6,748 nt of DNA from Kiritimatiellales bacterium (GCA_030588285.1 JAUUYK010000054.1:1-6748), one strand, 5' to 3'. Shown: positions 1 through 6,466, numbered from the stretch's first letter. Notes: a model not told the origin generated them from the letters alone. Numbers and translations are program-made.

Positions 1-20
1 ATTTGTTCTTTTTTAAAAAA

Positions 21-110
21 TGGCGGAGAGAGAGGGATTCGAACCCTCGGTACACTTACGCGTACACACGCTTTCCAAGCGTGCTCCTTAAACCACTCAG
101 ACACCTCTCC
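21..110 (-). tRNA. tRNA-Ser (anticodon GGA)
   Basis: Read on the minus strand, this folds as a class II tRNA. The acceptor stem GGAGAGG pairs with TCTCTCC (one G-U pair) and is followed by a G discriminator base and a genome-encoded CCA at 23-21. The anticodon stem CACGC/GCGTG encloses the loop TTGGAAA, so the anticodon is GGA (74-76), which decodes UCC/UCU serine codons. The T arm GAGGG/CCCTC with loop TTCGAAT is perfect. The long variable arm (49-66), with a 6-bp stem and a GTAA loop, is diagnostic of the tRNA-Ser/Leu/Tyr class. The whole sequence lines up closely with the E. coli tRNA-Ser(GGA) that I remember. It lies 79 bp downstream of coaD on the same strand. A run of six T residues follows the CCA directly, with no hairpin of its own, and could aid termination. 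Confidence 0.97.
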
Positions 111-129
111 TGAATTGAACAAGTCGGGA

Positions 130-158
130 AAGCTACACACTTCATTTGAGAAAATCAA
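130..158 (-). promoter_or_regulatory. possible promoter for tRNA-Ser
   Basis: On the minus strand, TTGATT (158-153) is separated by 17 bp from TAGCTT (135-130). This would put the start of transcription about 13 bases before the tRNA. The -10 match is poor (three of six), so read-through from coaD or an unrecognised promoter is equally possible. Confidence 0.25.
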
Positions 159-189
159 CCGGGTTTTACAGCGAATTTACTCTATCGCC

Positions 190-669
190 TTATTTAAATT
201 TGGTTGCCAACGCCTGCTGCACGGGAATGGGAACAAAAGCCGAGGTGTCGCCACCGAGCTCGGCGACACCACGAACGTTGCTGGAACTGACGTAGCTATA
301 GTCCTGCTTCGGCATCAGAAAGATGGTTTCAATCTCGGGCCGAAGCTTCCGATTGGTCAAAGCCATCTGAAATTCATATTCAAAATCGGAAAAAGCCCGA
401 AGGCCACGGACCACCACACGAACCTTCTGCGCTTCAGCGAAATCAACCAGCAACCCATTAAAACTTTTTACCTCTACCCCGTCAATATGCTCCGTGGACT
501 GCCGGATTAAATCAACACGTTCTTCCAGACTAAAGAGCGGCATTTTTCCCGCTTGGGTTGCCACCCCAATTAAAACGCGCGGAAAAATACGGGCGGCGCG
601 TTCAATTACATCGAGATGTCCGAGAGTGATGGGATCAAACGTTCCCGCGCAAATAGCTGCCTGATTCAT
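190..669 (-). CDS. coaD: phosphopantetheine adenylyltransferase
   Basis: CoaD transfers AMP from ATP to 4'-phosphopantetheine to give dephospho-CoA, the penultimate step of cytoplasmic CoA synthesis. At 159 residues it has the usual length of the family. It carries the nucleotidyltransferase signature GTFDPITLGH at residues 9-18, with Thr10 and His18 in the same register as the E. coli enzyme. Lys42, Arg88 and Arg91 (RGLR, 88-91) and Tyr98-Glu99 also match known substrate-binding positions. The C-terminal ATP-binding stretch reads VSSSNVR at 127-133, a mild variant of the common ISST form. The ATG overlaps the rsmD stop codon as ATGA, and an AAGGA ribosome binding site (680-676) sits six bases upstream inside rsmD. 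The two genes are therefore probably co-transcribed and translationally coupled. Nothing suggests damage or transfer. Confidence 0.97.
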   Translation of the reverse strand: MNQAAICAGTFDPITLGHLDVIERAARIFPRVLIGVATQAGKMPLFSLEERVDLIRQSTEHIDGVEVKSFNGLLVDFAEAQKVRVVVRGLRAFSDFEYEFQMALTNRKLRPEIETIFLMPKQDYSYVSSSNVRGVAELGGDTSAFVPIPVQQALATKFK

Positions 670-1226
670 GTTTCGTCCTTGTGATTTAACTTCAGTATCA
701 AAACGCGAGTTTTACCATATTTTTTATCGCGCAAAATTTTCCAGTCCTCGGAGATTTCGATCCGCTCTCTGGAACGCAACTCGTACACCAGGATTCCATC
801 CGCTGTCAAAACAGAATGCTGGGCAATCCCATCCAGCGTTTCGGCGCAAGCGTTGGGAAGATCGTACGGCGGGTCGGCCAGAATGAGGTCGTACGATTGC
901 CTCGCCCGACTCAGCCATTGAATGGCATCGGCTTTAACACAGTTGGCCTTGCCCAGTTCATCCGATTCAAACGCCTCAATATTTTGCTCTAAATGGGCAT
1001 AGACCTTCGGGTGCTTCTCCACAAACGTGACGGAATCTGCCCCCCGACTCCAGGCTTCCATCCCCAGCGCCCCCGACCCGGCAAAAAGATCGAGCACGTT
1101 CAAGGTTGCACATGTTCCACCCAGCGAAGAAAATATGGCTTCGCGCACCGACTCCATCGTGGGGCGAACCTCTTCGTTCGGCACTTCAAACCGCCGGTTT
1201 CGTAATATTCCACTCGTTATTCTCAT
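666..1226 (-). CDS. rsmD: 16S rRNA (guanine(966)-N(2))-methyltransferase
   Basis: RsmD methylates N2 of G966 in 16S rRNA during 30S subunit assembly, using S-adenosylmethionine. The 186-residue protein has the family hallmarks in order. The N-terminal RITSGILRNRRF (2-13) is followed by RPT...VREAIFSSL (21-35). The Rossmann-fold SAM-binding motif DLFAGSGALGMEA lies at 46-58, an acidic VEK follows strand two (69-71), and the catalytic DPPY motif is at 118-121. Length and order match ordinary RsmD proteins. It is the first gene of a two-gene minus-strand unit with coaD, overlapping it by four bases, a very common pairing in bacteria. The ATG at 1226 is preferred because the family begins with M-R-I-x-(S/G)-G directly. 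The upstream Shine-Dalgarno (TAGGGT, about nine bases away) is weak. No convincing promoter was found in the divergent region. Confidence 0.95.
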   Translation of the reverse strand: MRITSGILRNRRFEVPNEEVRPTMESVREAIFSSLGGTCATLNVLDLFAGSGALGMEAWSRGADSVTFVEKHPKVYAHLEQNIEAFESDELGKANCVKADAIQWLSRARQSYDLILADPPYDLPNACAETLDGIAQHSVLTADGILVYELRSRERIEISEDWKILRDKKYGKTRVLILKLNHKDET

Positions 1227-1274
1227 GCCGGAACCCTACCGGAATTAAACGCCACGGAAACCCAAATTTTGCAC

Positions 1275-1301
1275 GGTTGAATATCAATCAAGATTTCAAC
1301 C
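1275..1301. repeat. 7-bp inverted repeat in the rsmD/mutL divergent region
   Basis: GGTTGAA (1275-1281) and TTCAACC (1295-1301) are perfect inverted copies separated by 13 bp. The half-site centres are 20 bp apart, about two helical turns, the geometry expected of a dimeric DNA-binding protein. The repeat lies 49 bp upstream of rsmD and 98 bp upstream of mutL. An operator role is inference; chance is possible for a 7-bp arm. Confidence 0.4.
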
Positions 1302-1341
1302 TCGGCGGAACCCGCAGGACACGACTTATTCCTCCTCGGAT

Positions 1342-1364
1342 CGATTTTAGGGATTCTAAAATCG
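1342..1364. repeat. 9-bp palindrome upstream of mutL
   Basis: CGATTTTAG (1342-1350) and CTAAAATCG (1356-1364) form a perfect 9-bp inverted repeat around the 5-base spacer GGATT. It ends 34 bp before the mutL start codon. There is no T-run after it on either strand, so it is not a standard intrinsic terminator. It could be a protein-binding operator or a hairpin in the mutL leader if transcription begins upstream of it. The sequence does not resemble a LexA box that I know. Confidence 0.5.
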
Positions 1365-1398
1365 GCATTCAGCAATCGGTTCTGTTACATTCTGTCGA

Positions 1399-3207
1399 AT
1401 GCAGAACAAACCCGTCATCCAGCTATTATCCGATCAAGTAATCAACAAGATTGCCGCCGGCGAAGTCGTCGAACGTCCGGCTTCGGTGATGAAGGAATTG
1501 TTTGAAAATGCACTCGATGCTGGAGCCACGCAGGTGGATGTGGAGATTATTCGTGGCGGGCGGCAACTTATTGCCATCACCGACAACGGCTGCGGAATGG
1601 GCCGGGATCAGGCCCTCCTGAGTATTGAGCGCCACGCCACAAGCAAAATTCGCTCGGAGGCCGATATTGAAAATATTCATACGCTCGGCTTTCGCGGCGA
1701 GGCGCTGGCGGCCATTTCATCCGTTTCCCGTTTCACGCTGATTACCCGGCCAGAGGAAGATCTCGCCGGAACGGAAATCCAGATTGCCGGCGGCAAATTG
1801 CTCGGGGTTGAAGATATCGGTTGCCCCGTCGGAACACGCATGGAAATCCGCAATCTCTTTTTTAATGTGCCCGCTCGCCGAAAATTTCTTCGGGCGGAAC
1901 AAACTGAGCTTTCGCATATTCGCCAGCTATTCCTCGTGCATGCCCTCGCTCACCCCGAGATTGGTATGAGCCTAAAAGTCGACGAACGAATGGTTTATGC
2001 GCTCCCGCGAACGGGAAAAATGGAGGATCGAATTACCGAACTCTATAACCACGGTTTTTTCGAACAATTGCTACCGCTCGACTATTCCGATGGAGAATAC
2101 TCCATTACTGGATTTGCCGGACTACCGCAGACCGGACGCAAAGATCGGCAGGATCAATATATTTTCATCAACGGCCGACCGGCGTCTGCTCCGGTGGTTT
2201 TTCACGCGCTAAACGAGGTCTACCATTCGCTGATTATTAAAGGGCGCTATCCCGCCGTTTTTATTTTCATCGAGATGGCGCCCTCACTGGTGGATGTGAA
2301 TGTGCACCCGACCAAAAAAGAGGTGCGCTTTCACCGCCCTACCCAATTGCGCGATGCCATAATCGTTGCGCTCAACAAAGCGCTGACCTTTCAGACGCTG
2401 GAAGCGACGGAGGAATGCCGAACAGAAAATACCGAACAAGGAGGGCGGCAGAATGAGCCTTCGCTTGTTTTACCGCCAGTTCGCCCAACCTTTGAAACGC
2501 AGAAGCAGATGGAAGAACTCTTAGTGCGGCCCGAGGTGATTGAAAGCCGGAAGGTCGAGGATCGGAAGACGGTAGAACCGCCCGTTCAAGCTTCAACCGT
2601 CAAGCCTCAACCCTCCTCCTCCTCCCCGTGGGGCTGGTGCCGAATTGTCGGGCAACTGGGCGGAAACTATGTGGTGCTCGAAACGGACGATGGCTATGTG
2701 CTGATGGAACCACGGGCCGCACACGAGCGAGTCTTATTTGAAAAATTTATGAAGGCCATCCACAAGCATGCCGTGCCACAACAGGGATTGCTTGCACCAG
2801 AAACACTTGATCTGCTGCCTTCGGATGCGCAGGTGGTTCGCGAAAATCTGACGACTTTGCAGGAGCTTGGTTTTGGAATTTCGGAATTCGGCGGCGATAC
2901 TTTTATGGTTGATGCTCTGCCGGTCTTTGTTCAGAACGAACCGGCGGAATCCATGCTAATTGAGATTGTCCGAGAGCTCGAAAAGGCGGGCAAAAAACGC
3001 GGTGCCCGAGAGTTAGTTCGGGAACAGATTGCTCAGGCCGCCTGCCAATCGGCGGTCCGAAAAACCGACCCACTTTCAGATGCGGCAATTGAACGACTGG
3101 TGGCCGATCTGGCCAAAACGGAAATGCCCTATACCTCGCCACGCGGCCGGCCAACACTGATTTATACCAGCTTTACCGAACTAGACCGTAAGTTTAGCCG
3201 CGAATAA
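1399..3207 (+). CDS. mutL: DNA mismatch repair protein MutL
   Basis: MutL is the ATP-driven matchmaker that links MutS mismatch recognition to downstream strand processing. The N-terminal GHKL ATPase (about 1-330) is intact: KIAAGEVVERPASV (17-30), KE33 and N37 in KELFENALDAGA, DNGCGM (62-67), RHATSKI (78-84), TLGFRGEALAAIS (95-107), GTRMEIRNLFFNVPARR (145-161) and HPTKKEVRFH (303-312). A charged, proline-rich linker (about 331-408) follows, then the C-terminal dimerisation domain. QGLLAP (462-467) resembles the beta-clamp-binding motif. The endonuclease signature DQHA(X)2E(X)4E is EPRAAHERVLFE here (437-448), and CPHGRP is SPRGRP (580-585), so key metal ligands are replaced. The 602-residue length is typical. 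The start fits the family N-terminus, though no Shine-Dalgarno is visible. The gene ends one base before the end of the convergent gene. Confidence 0.96.
   Translation: MQNKPVIQLLSDQVINKIAAGEVVERPASVMKELFENALDAGATQVDVEIIRGGRQLIAITDNGCGMGRDQALLSIERHATSKIRSEADIENIHTLGFRGEALAAISSVSRFTLITRPEEDLAGTEIQIAGGKLLGVEDIGCPVGTRMEIRNLFFNVPARRKFLRAEQTELSHIRQLFLVHALAHPEIGMSLKVDERMVYALPRTGKMEDRITELYNHGFFEQLLPLDYSDGEYSITGFAGLPQTGRKDRQDQYIFINGRPASAPVVFHALNEVYHSLIIKGRYPAVFIFIEMAPSLVDVNVHPTKKEVRFHRPTQLRDAIIVALNKALTFQTLEATEECRTENTEQGGRQNEPSLVLPPVRPTFETQKQMEELLVRPEVIESRKVEDRKTVEPPVQASTVKPQPSSSSPWGWCRIVGQLGGNYVVLETDDGYVLMEPRAAHERVLFEKFMKAIHKHAVPQQGLLAPETLDLLPSDAQVVRENLTTLQELGFGISEFGGDTFMVDALPVFVQNEPAESMLIEIVRELEKAGKKRGARELVREQIAQAACQSAVRKTDPLSDAAIERLVADLAKTEMPYTSPRGRPTLIYTSFTELDRKFSRE
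2586..2613 (+). repeat. 14-bp imperfect tandem repeat inside the mutL linker
   Basis: Two adjacent 14-bp units, TCAAGCTTCAACCG (2586-2599) and TCAAGCCTCAACCC (2600-2613), match at 12 of 14 positions. They fall in the part of mutL that encodes the non-conserved linker (about residues 397-405), where length is not constrained. Because the unit is not a multiple of three, the two copies are read in different frames, so this is a DNA-level repeat rather than a protein repeat. It could reflect local slippage or a copy of a dispersed short genomic repeat. Confidence 0.6.
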
Positions 3208-3208
3208 G

Positions 3209-3820
3209 TTAGTTCACTTTTCCCATTTGCTCGTAGTTGCTGGGTGCAATCGTATAGCGATGCCGCCCGTCTTTGACGAGTTGAGCCATATGCTTTCGAG
3301 CCTTTTCATAACGCTCCAACTCGTCTTTTTCCAAGTTGGCGGCATTCTCTTCTTTCAGAAGCTTGAGGGGTTCTTTGGCGAGCAAGAGCGTATTATGAAT
3401 GGAACGAACAATGTCGCTAGCACGCCGTTGGTACTCCTCCGCCTGCAGCGCTATCGAGGCATGGTTTCCCCCCAGAAAGCTGAGCGTGGGTTCGCCTACA
3501 TCTTCAACCATCTGCTTAAGGTTAAGCATGGAAATAACGGCATTCACGTTGCCCTCAAGCAAGTTGATGAAGCGGGCAAATTGCTCATCTTTTTCACGCC
3601 CTCTATGTGAACAGATCGAAAAATTGGCGTGCTGTTGGGCCACGCGCAGCAGAAATATAATTTCTTCGTATTCCTTAATCCGCATATCCAGAACACCTGC
3701 CTGCTGTTGAGCAAGGATTAATTCTTCGGCCCGTTCAAAATAAACATCTCGACGAGCAAGATGAATCGCCTGATTTTGTCCAAAGTATGTTGTTGATTTC
3801 ACGGGTGAAAGCTTAACCAT
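3209..3820 (-). CDS. hypothetical all-helical protein, 203 residues
   Basis: I do not recognise this family. The protein is rich in Glu, Lys, Arg, Gln, Leu and Ala. It appears to be mainly long amphipathic helices: roughly 15-68, 76-108, 117-150 and 150-186, the last highly charged (KLLKEENAANLEKDELERYEKARK) and likely coiled coil. There is no signal peptide, membrane segment or obvious catalytic motif. A loop around residues 109-119 (GEPTLSFLGG) breaks the helices, and the short tail ends in MGKVN. It is predicted to be soluble and cytoplasmic. It is convergent with mutL, with one base between the stop codons. No clear Shine-Dalgarno precedes the ATG; a TATATT (3832-3827) lies close upstream but lacks a good -35 partner. 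The opposite-strand frame (3227-3610) looks less protein-like. The coding call is fairly firm, the function unknown. Confidence 0.78.
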   Translation of the reverse strand: MVKLSPVKSTTYFGQNQAIHLARRDVYFERAEELILAQQQAGVLDMRIKEYEEIIFLLRVAQQHANFSICSHRGREKDEQFARFINLLEGNVNAVISMLNLKQMVEDVGEPTLSFLGGNHASIALQAEEYQRRASDIVRSIHNTLLLAKEPLKLLKEENAANLEKDELERYEKARKHMAQLVKDGRHRYTIAPSNYEQMGKVN

Positions 3821-4107
3821 TTAATCAATATACTCGAGCTTTTATTTCAGCTCTTTAAATCATCAGGCGATCTGCATTTAATTTTCCGCCGAACAGGATC
3901 GCTGATTGGCCAACGCACAAAGGCGGATGCAAGGCCAATACGAAGGCGAGCGCCAAGATGAAATAGCCGAAAAAAAATGGCTGGCTTTATCGAGAGAAAC
4001 CTATTTATGACTGCCGAAACTCGCCATATAAAGTCCACCCTCCGAACAACAACGCAAAGAGTCCGAGTTTGTTTTTGAGAAAATGGGGGTGTATACTGAA
4101 CCGTCCG
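3821..4107. other. gene-poor stretch with possible short ORFs or gene remnant
   Basis: No conventional gene is convincing here. On the plus strand, an ATG at 3927 opens a 27-codon frame ending at TGA 4008-4010. Its translation, ending DEIAEKKWLALSRETYL, looks more protein-like than random. An in-frame TTG at 3906 could extend it to 34 codons, but a TGA at 3903-3905 blocks any longer frame. A second short frame (23 codons) starts at 4007, overlapping the first stop as ATGA. There is also a short hairpin-forming pair, GAGCT (3836-3840) and AGCTC (3849-3853), just upstream of the minus-strand gene. A decayed gene, a small protein gene or chance are all possible. The minus-strand frame at 3847-4128 has no recognisable features and was not called. 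Confidence 0.25.
4069..4097 (+). promoter_or_regulatory. possible promoter for the NFACT-R gene
   Basis: TATACT (4092-4097) is a good -10 element. Exactly 17 bp upstream is TTGTTT (4069-4074), a -35 with only the TTG conserved. Transcription would begin around 4103-4105, only a few bases before the ATG at 4108, giving a nearly leaderless mRNA. If correct, this excludes the in-frame TTG at 4069 as the translation start, because it would lie within the promoter. Confidence 0.4.
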
Positions 4108-4488
4108 ATGAAAAACCGAGATATTCAACCTGATTGCTGGACCTATGCCCTGCCCGATAACTTCGAAGCATTGGCGGGCAAGACAGATGTCGACAACGAC
4201 ATTCTAACCCTAAAAATCGCCCGCCCCAATGAACTCTGGTTCCATACCCACCGCCTCCCCGGTAGCCATGTGATTCTCCGCCACCCCGAGGGCAAAAAAC
4301 CGGATAACACGCTGATCAAACAAACCGCCGCCATTGCCGCCTGGCATTCCAAAGCTCGAAATGCCGGAGTGGTGCCCGTCTGCTACACCGAGGCCAAACA
4401 CGTTGGAAAACCCCGAGGCGCCAAGCCCGGCAGCGTCAGTATTAAACGCGAGAAAATGGTGAAAATACGCCCCGCACTTCCAGAATAA
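4108..4488 (+). CDS. solo NFACT-R (DUF814) domain protein
   Basis: The 126-residue product is almost entirely an NFACT-R domain, the C-terminal RNA-binding domain of the Rqc2/RqcH/FbpA family that engages stalled 60S/50S-tRNA complexes. Matching stretches (numbered from the ATG) are the WTYALPDNFEALAGKTDVDND region (11-31), ARPNELWFHTHRLPGSHVIL (37-56), LIKQTAAIAAWHSKARNAG (70-88) and the basic KHVGKPRGAKPGSV (98-111). The ending EKMVKIRP is typical. No NFACT-N, helix-hairpin-helix or coiled-coil module precedes it, so it cannot be a complete RqcH. Its cytoplasmic RNA-binding role is inferred from the domain. The frame opens at TTG 4069, but ATG 4108 is chosen because conservation starts after it and a plausible promoter overlaps the upstream codons. 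No Shine-Dalgarno is visible. It is a single-gene unit with no obvious terminator downstream. Confidence 0.85.
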   Translation: MKNRDIQPDCWTYALPDNFEALAGKTDVDNDILTLKIARPNELWFHTHRLPGSHVILRHPEGKKPDNTLIKQTAAIAAWHSKARNAGVVPVCYTEAKHVGKPRGAKPGSVSIKREKMVKIRPALPE

Positions 4489-4599
4489 ACTTCAATAGAA
4501 GCCTCGATTTAAAAGCTCGAAAGAGTATGCCGCCGACTCCCATTCATACATAAAAACCTTCCCTCTTTGTTTCCCATTCGATATTCCCTCTCTCTTCCA

Positions 4600-4629
4600 T
4601 TGACTCCAAAGAGATTAAAAAACTATGAT
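4600..4629 (+). promoter_or_regulatory. sigma70-type promoter of the AsmA-like fusion gene
   Basis: TTGACT (4600-4605, five of six to consensus) is followed after 18 bp by TATGAT (4624-4629, five of six). Transcription would start near 4636, about 25 bases before the ATG at 4661. A purine-rich ribosome binding site, AGGGGA (4648-4653), is seven bases before the ATG. A pyrimidine-rich stretch (about 4557-4599) lies directly upstream of the -35 element. This is the best promoter in the window. Confidence 0.7.
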
Positions 4630-4660
4630 TGCTCTCTAATTTCAACGAGGGGAAAGAGAA

Positions 4661-6448
4661 ATGTTTATATTCAAAATTGTCCGTAAAATTGGAAAAATGC
4701 TCCGCGGCGGAGCCGGAAAAAAAGAGATCTTTCTCGGTGCGCTCTGCGGTGTACTCATCGGCTTCAACCCCGTCGCCGGTCTAACCCTCATTCTCGCCAT
4801 TCTCATCACCCTTCTGCTCAACGCCAACATCGGATTCACCCTGCTCGGCGTGGCCCTCGGAAAATTACTCAGCCTCATCCTCGCCCCCATCAGTTTCCAA
4901 ATCGGCTACTTCCTGATTCACAATATCGGTCTCGAAGGGCTCTTCACCAAACTCGCCAACGCCCCCGTCACCGCCCTCATGGACCTGAATGTCTACGCTA
5001 TGATCGGCGGCCTACCCTTCGCCATCGTCATAGGCCTGCTCTTCGGCAAATTTATCAGCGAAACCGTCAATAAAATCCGCGAACAAATGGTTAAAGCTGG
5101 AAACCACGACCAAGTTGAAAAAGTTACCGGCAACAAATTTTCAAAATTTCTGATGTGGCTCGTCTTTGGTAAACAAAAGATTTCCACCGCCGACGTACTC
5201 ACCAAAACCTCGCCCATCCTGCGCAAATCCGGCCTCATCCTCATTGGCAGCGTCATTCTCATTGGCCTCGTACTTCAATTCTTCCTGCTCGATCTCTGTC
5301 TCAAGAAAAGCCTCCAGAGCGCTATCAGCTCAGAAACCGGCGCAGAAGTAAACATAGCCAAAGCCAACCTCTCTCTCGCCGGCGGAAAACTCGAAATTGA
5401 AGGCCTACAAATCGCCGACCCCGACAAACTTACCCACAACCTGATCCAACTCGACACCCTCGCCGCCGATATCAGCATCGGCGATCTACTCCGCTCCACC
5501 TACACCATCGACCTACTCGCCGGCTCCATTCTCCAGCGCGATGTCCCCCGCAAAAACCGCGGAAAACTGCTCGTTAAAAAAGAGAAAAAACAAGACAGCA
5601 CCCAAACAGATGCCGCTCAGGACGACACCGAAGGAAAATCGCTCGATACCTACTTCGCCAAAGCCGGCGAATGGAAAAAATATGGCGAGAAAGCATACGA
5701 CTACTTAAAGAAACGCAAGGAAAACGGCGAAGCCATCGCGAAAGGTGAAAAGCCCCAAGCCTCCAAAAAAACGGCCCTGGCCGATGCCAAAAACCTCGGC
5801 TACCTCAAAGCCGCCGCCGACCTGGTTTCCGATCGCCCCGCCTGGACCATTCGCCAAATCACCATCGACAACGTCCTGCTCAGCGACGAACTCCCGCCGC
5901 AACTCTTTCAGGGATTAGACATGTCCAGCCATCCCGAACTCAACGGGCAGCCCACCACCTTCATCATGACCCCCCTCGGCGAAACCGAACCCTTCGCCAA
6001 AATCGTGTTACACTTCGAAGACCCCGCCGCACCGCATAAACTCACGGCCAATCTGAAAAATATCGAAATCGGCGACGCCTTTAAAACCGGCGGAAGTCTG
6101 AACATCGAATCCGGCAAAGCCGACCTTTCAGCCTCCGGAACCTTTTCCACCGACACCCTCGATATTCCCTTCATCCTGCTGGTTCGCGATCTAAAAACCG
6201 ACAACAGCACACTCAACAATCTGCCGAAACTTGAACTCCCCGGAAAACTCTACGGCACACTCATTTCCCCCCGCGTGAAAGTTGAACTTAGCGATCAGCT
6301 AAAAAATGCCGTCGTCGACGCCGCCAAGGAAAAAGTCAAAGACGAAGCCAAAAAAGCCGCAACCAAAGAACTTGAAAAAGCAATGGAACGCGACGACGTG
6401 AAAGAGGCCAAAACAAAAGCCTCCAACGCCCTGAAAAAACTATTCTAA
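4661..6448 (+). CDS. DUF2062/TIGR03546-like membrane module fused to an AsmA-like (TIGR03545-like) module
   Basis: The 595-residue product has two parts. Residues 1-170 resemble TIGR03546/DUF2062 proteins: a basic N-terminus, then hydrophobic segments at about 22-54, 57-86 and 112-131, with the motif GALCGVLIGFNPVAGLTL (26-43). A basic, probably cytoplasmic loop (132-186) leads to one more membrane helix (about 188-212). The rest resembles the N-terminus of AsmA-type proteins: GGKLEIEGLQIADPDK (241-256), then a short ISIGDLLRSTYTIDLLAGSI segment (271-290). Next come a charged, Lys/Glu-rich insert (about 295-375) and beta-rich sequence (395-545) containing KLYGTLISPRVKVEL (529-543). The C-terminal helix (546-595) is rich in Ala, Lys and Glu. 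Known: these two families are uncharacterised and usually encoded by adjacent genes. Inferred: inner-membrane anchored, periplasm-facing, possibly involved in envelope lipid handling like other AsmA-like proteins. It has its own promoter and Shine-Dalgarno. Confidence 0.8.
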   Translation: MFIFKIVRKIGKMLRGGAGKKEIFLGALCGVLIGFNPVAGLTLILAILITLLLNANIGFTLLGVALGKLLSLILAPISFQIGYFLIHNIGLEGLFTKLANAPVTALMDLNVYAMIGGLPFAIVIGLLFGKFISETVNKIREQMVKAGNHDQVEKVTGNKFSKFLMWLVFGKQKISTADVLTKTSPILRKSGLILIGSVILIGLVLQFFLLDLCLKKSLQSAISSETGAEVNIAKANLSLAGGKLEIEGLQIADPDKLTHNLIQLDTLAADISIGDLLRSTYTIDLLAGSILQRDVPRKNRGKLLVKKEKKQDSTQTDAAQDDTEGKSLDTYFAKAGEWKKYGEKAYDYLKKRKENGEAIAKGEKPQASKKTALADAKNLGYLKAAADLVSDRPAWTIRQITIDNVLLSDELPPQLFQGLDMSSHPELNGQPTTFIMTPLGETEPFAKIVLHFEDPAAPHKLTANLKNIEIGDAFKTGGSLNIESGKADLSASGTFSTDTLDIPFILLVRDLKTDNSTLNNLPKLELPGKLYGTLISPRVKVELSDQLKNAVVDAAKEKVKDEAKKAATKELEKAMERDDVKEAKTKASNALKKLF

Positions 6449-6466
6449 CCCTCAGCCAAATCAACC

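Noticed and set aside
115..510. Plus-strand 131-codon frame across coaD
   Set aside because: It is antisense to coaD, which has full family motifs and normal length.
3227..3610. Plus-strand 127-codon frame opposite the 203-codon helical gene
   Set aside because: It lies wholly antisense to a longer frame with coherent helical, charged composition. Its own translation has no domain signal and would require reading directly on from the mutL end without a Shine-Dalgarno.
3867..3902. GCGATC/GATCGC inverted repeat in the gene-poor stretch
   Set aside because: The arms are only six bases with imperfect flanks and a 24-base gap, so chance occurrence is likely.
4069..4107. TTG at 4069 as the start of the NFACT-R gene
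   Set aside because: The 13 extra residues show no family similarity, there is no ribosome binding site, and a TATACT -10 element with a 17-bp spaced -35 overlaps the region.
3847..4128. Minus-strand 93-codon open frame between the helical gene and the NFACT-R gene
   Set aside because: No recognisable motif, Arg/Phe/Ile-heavy composition, no good ribosome binding site, and it overlaps the start of the better-supported NFACT-R gene and its candidate promoter.
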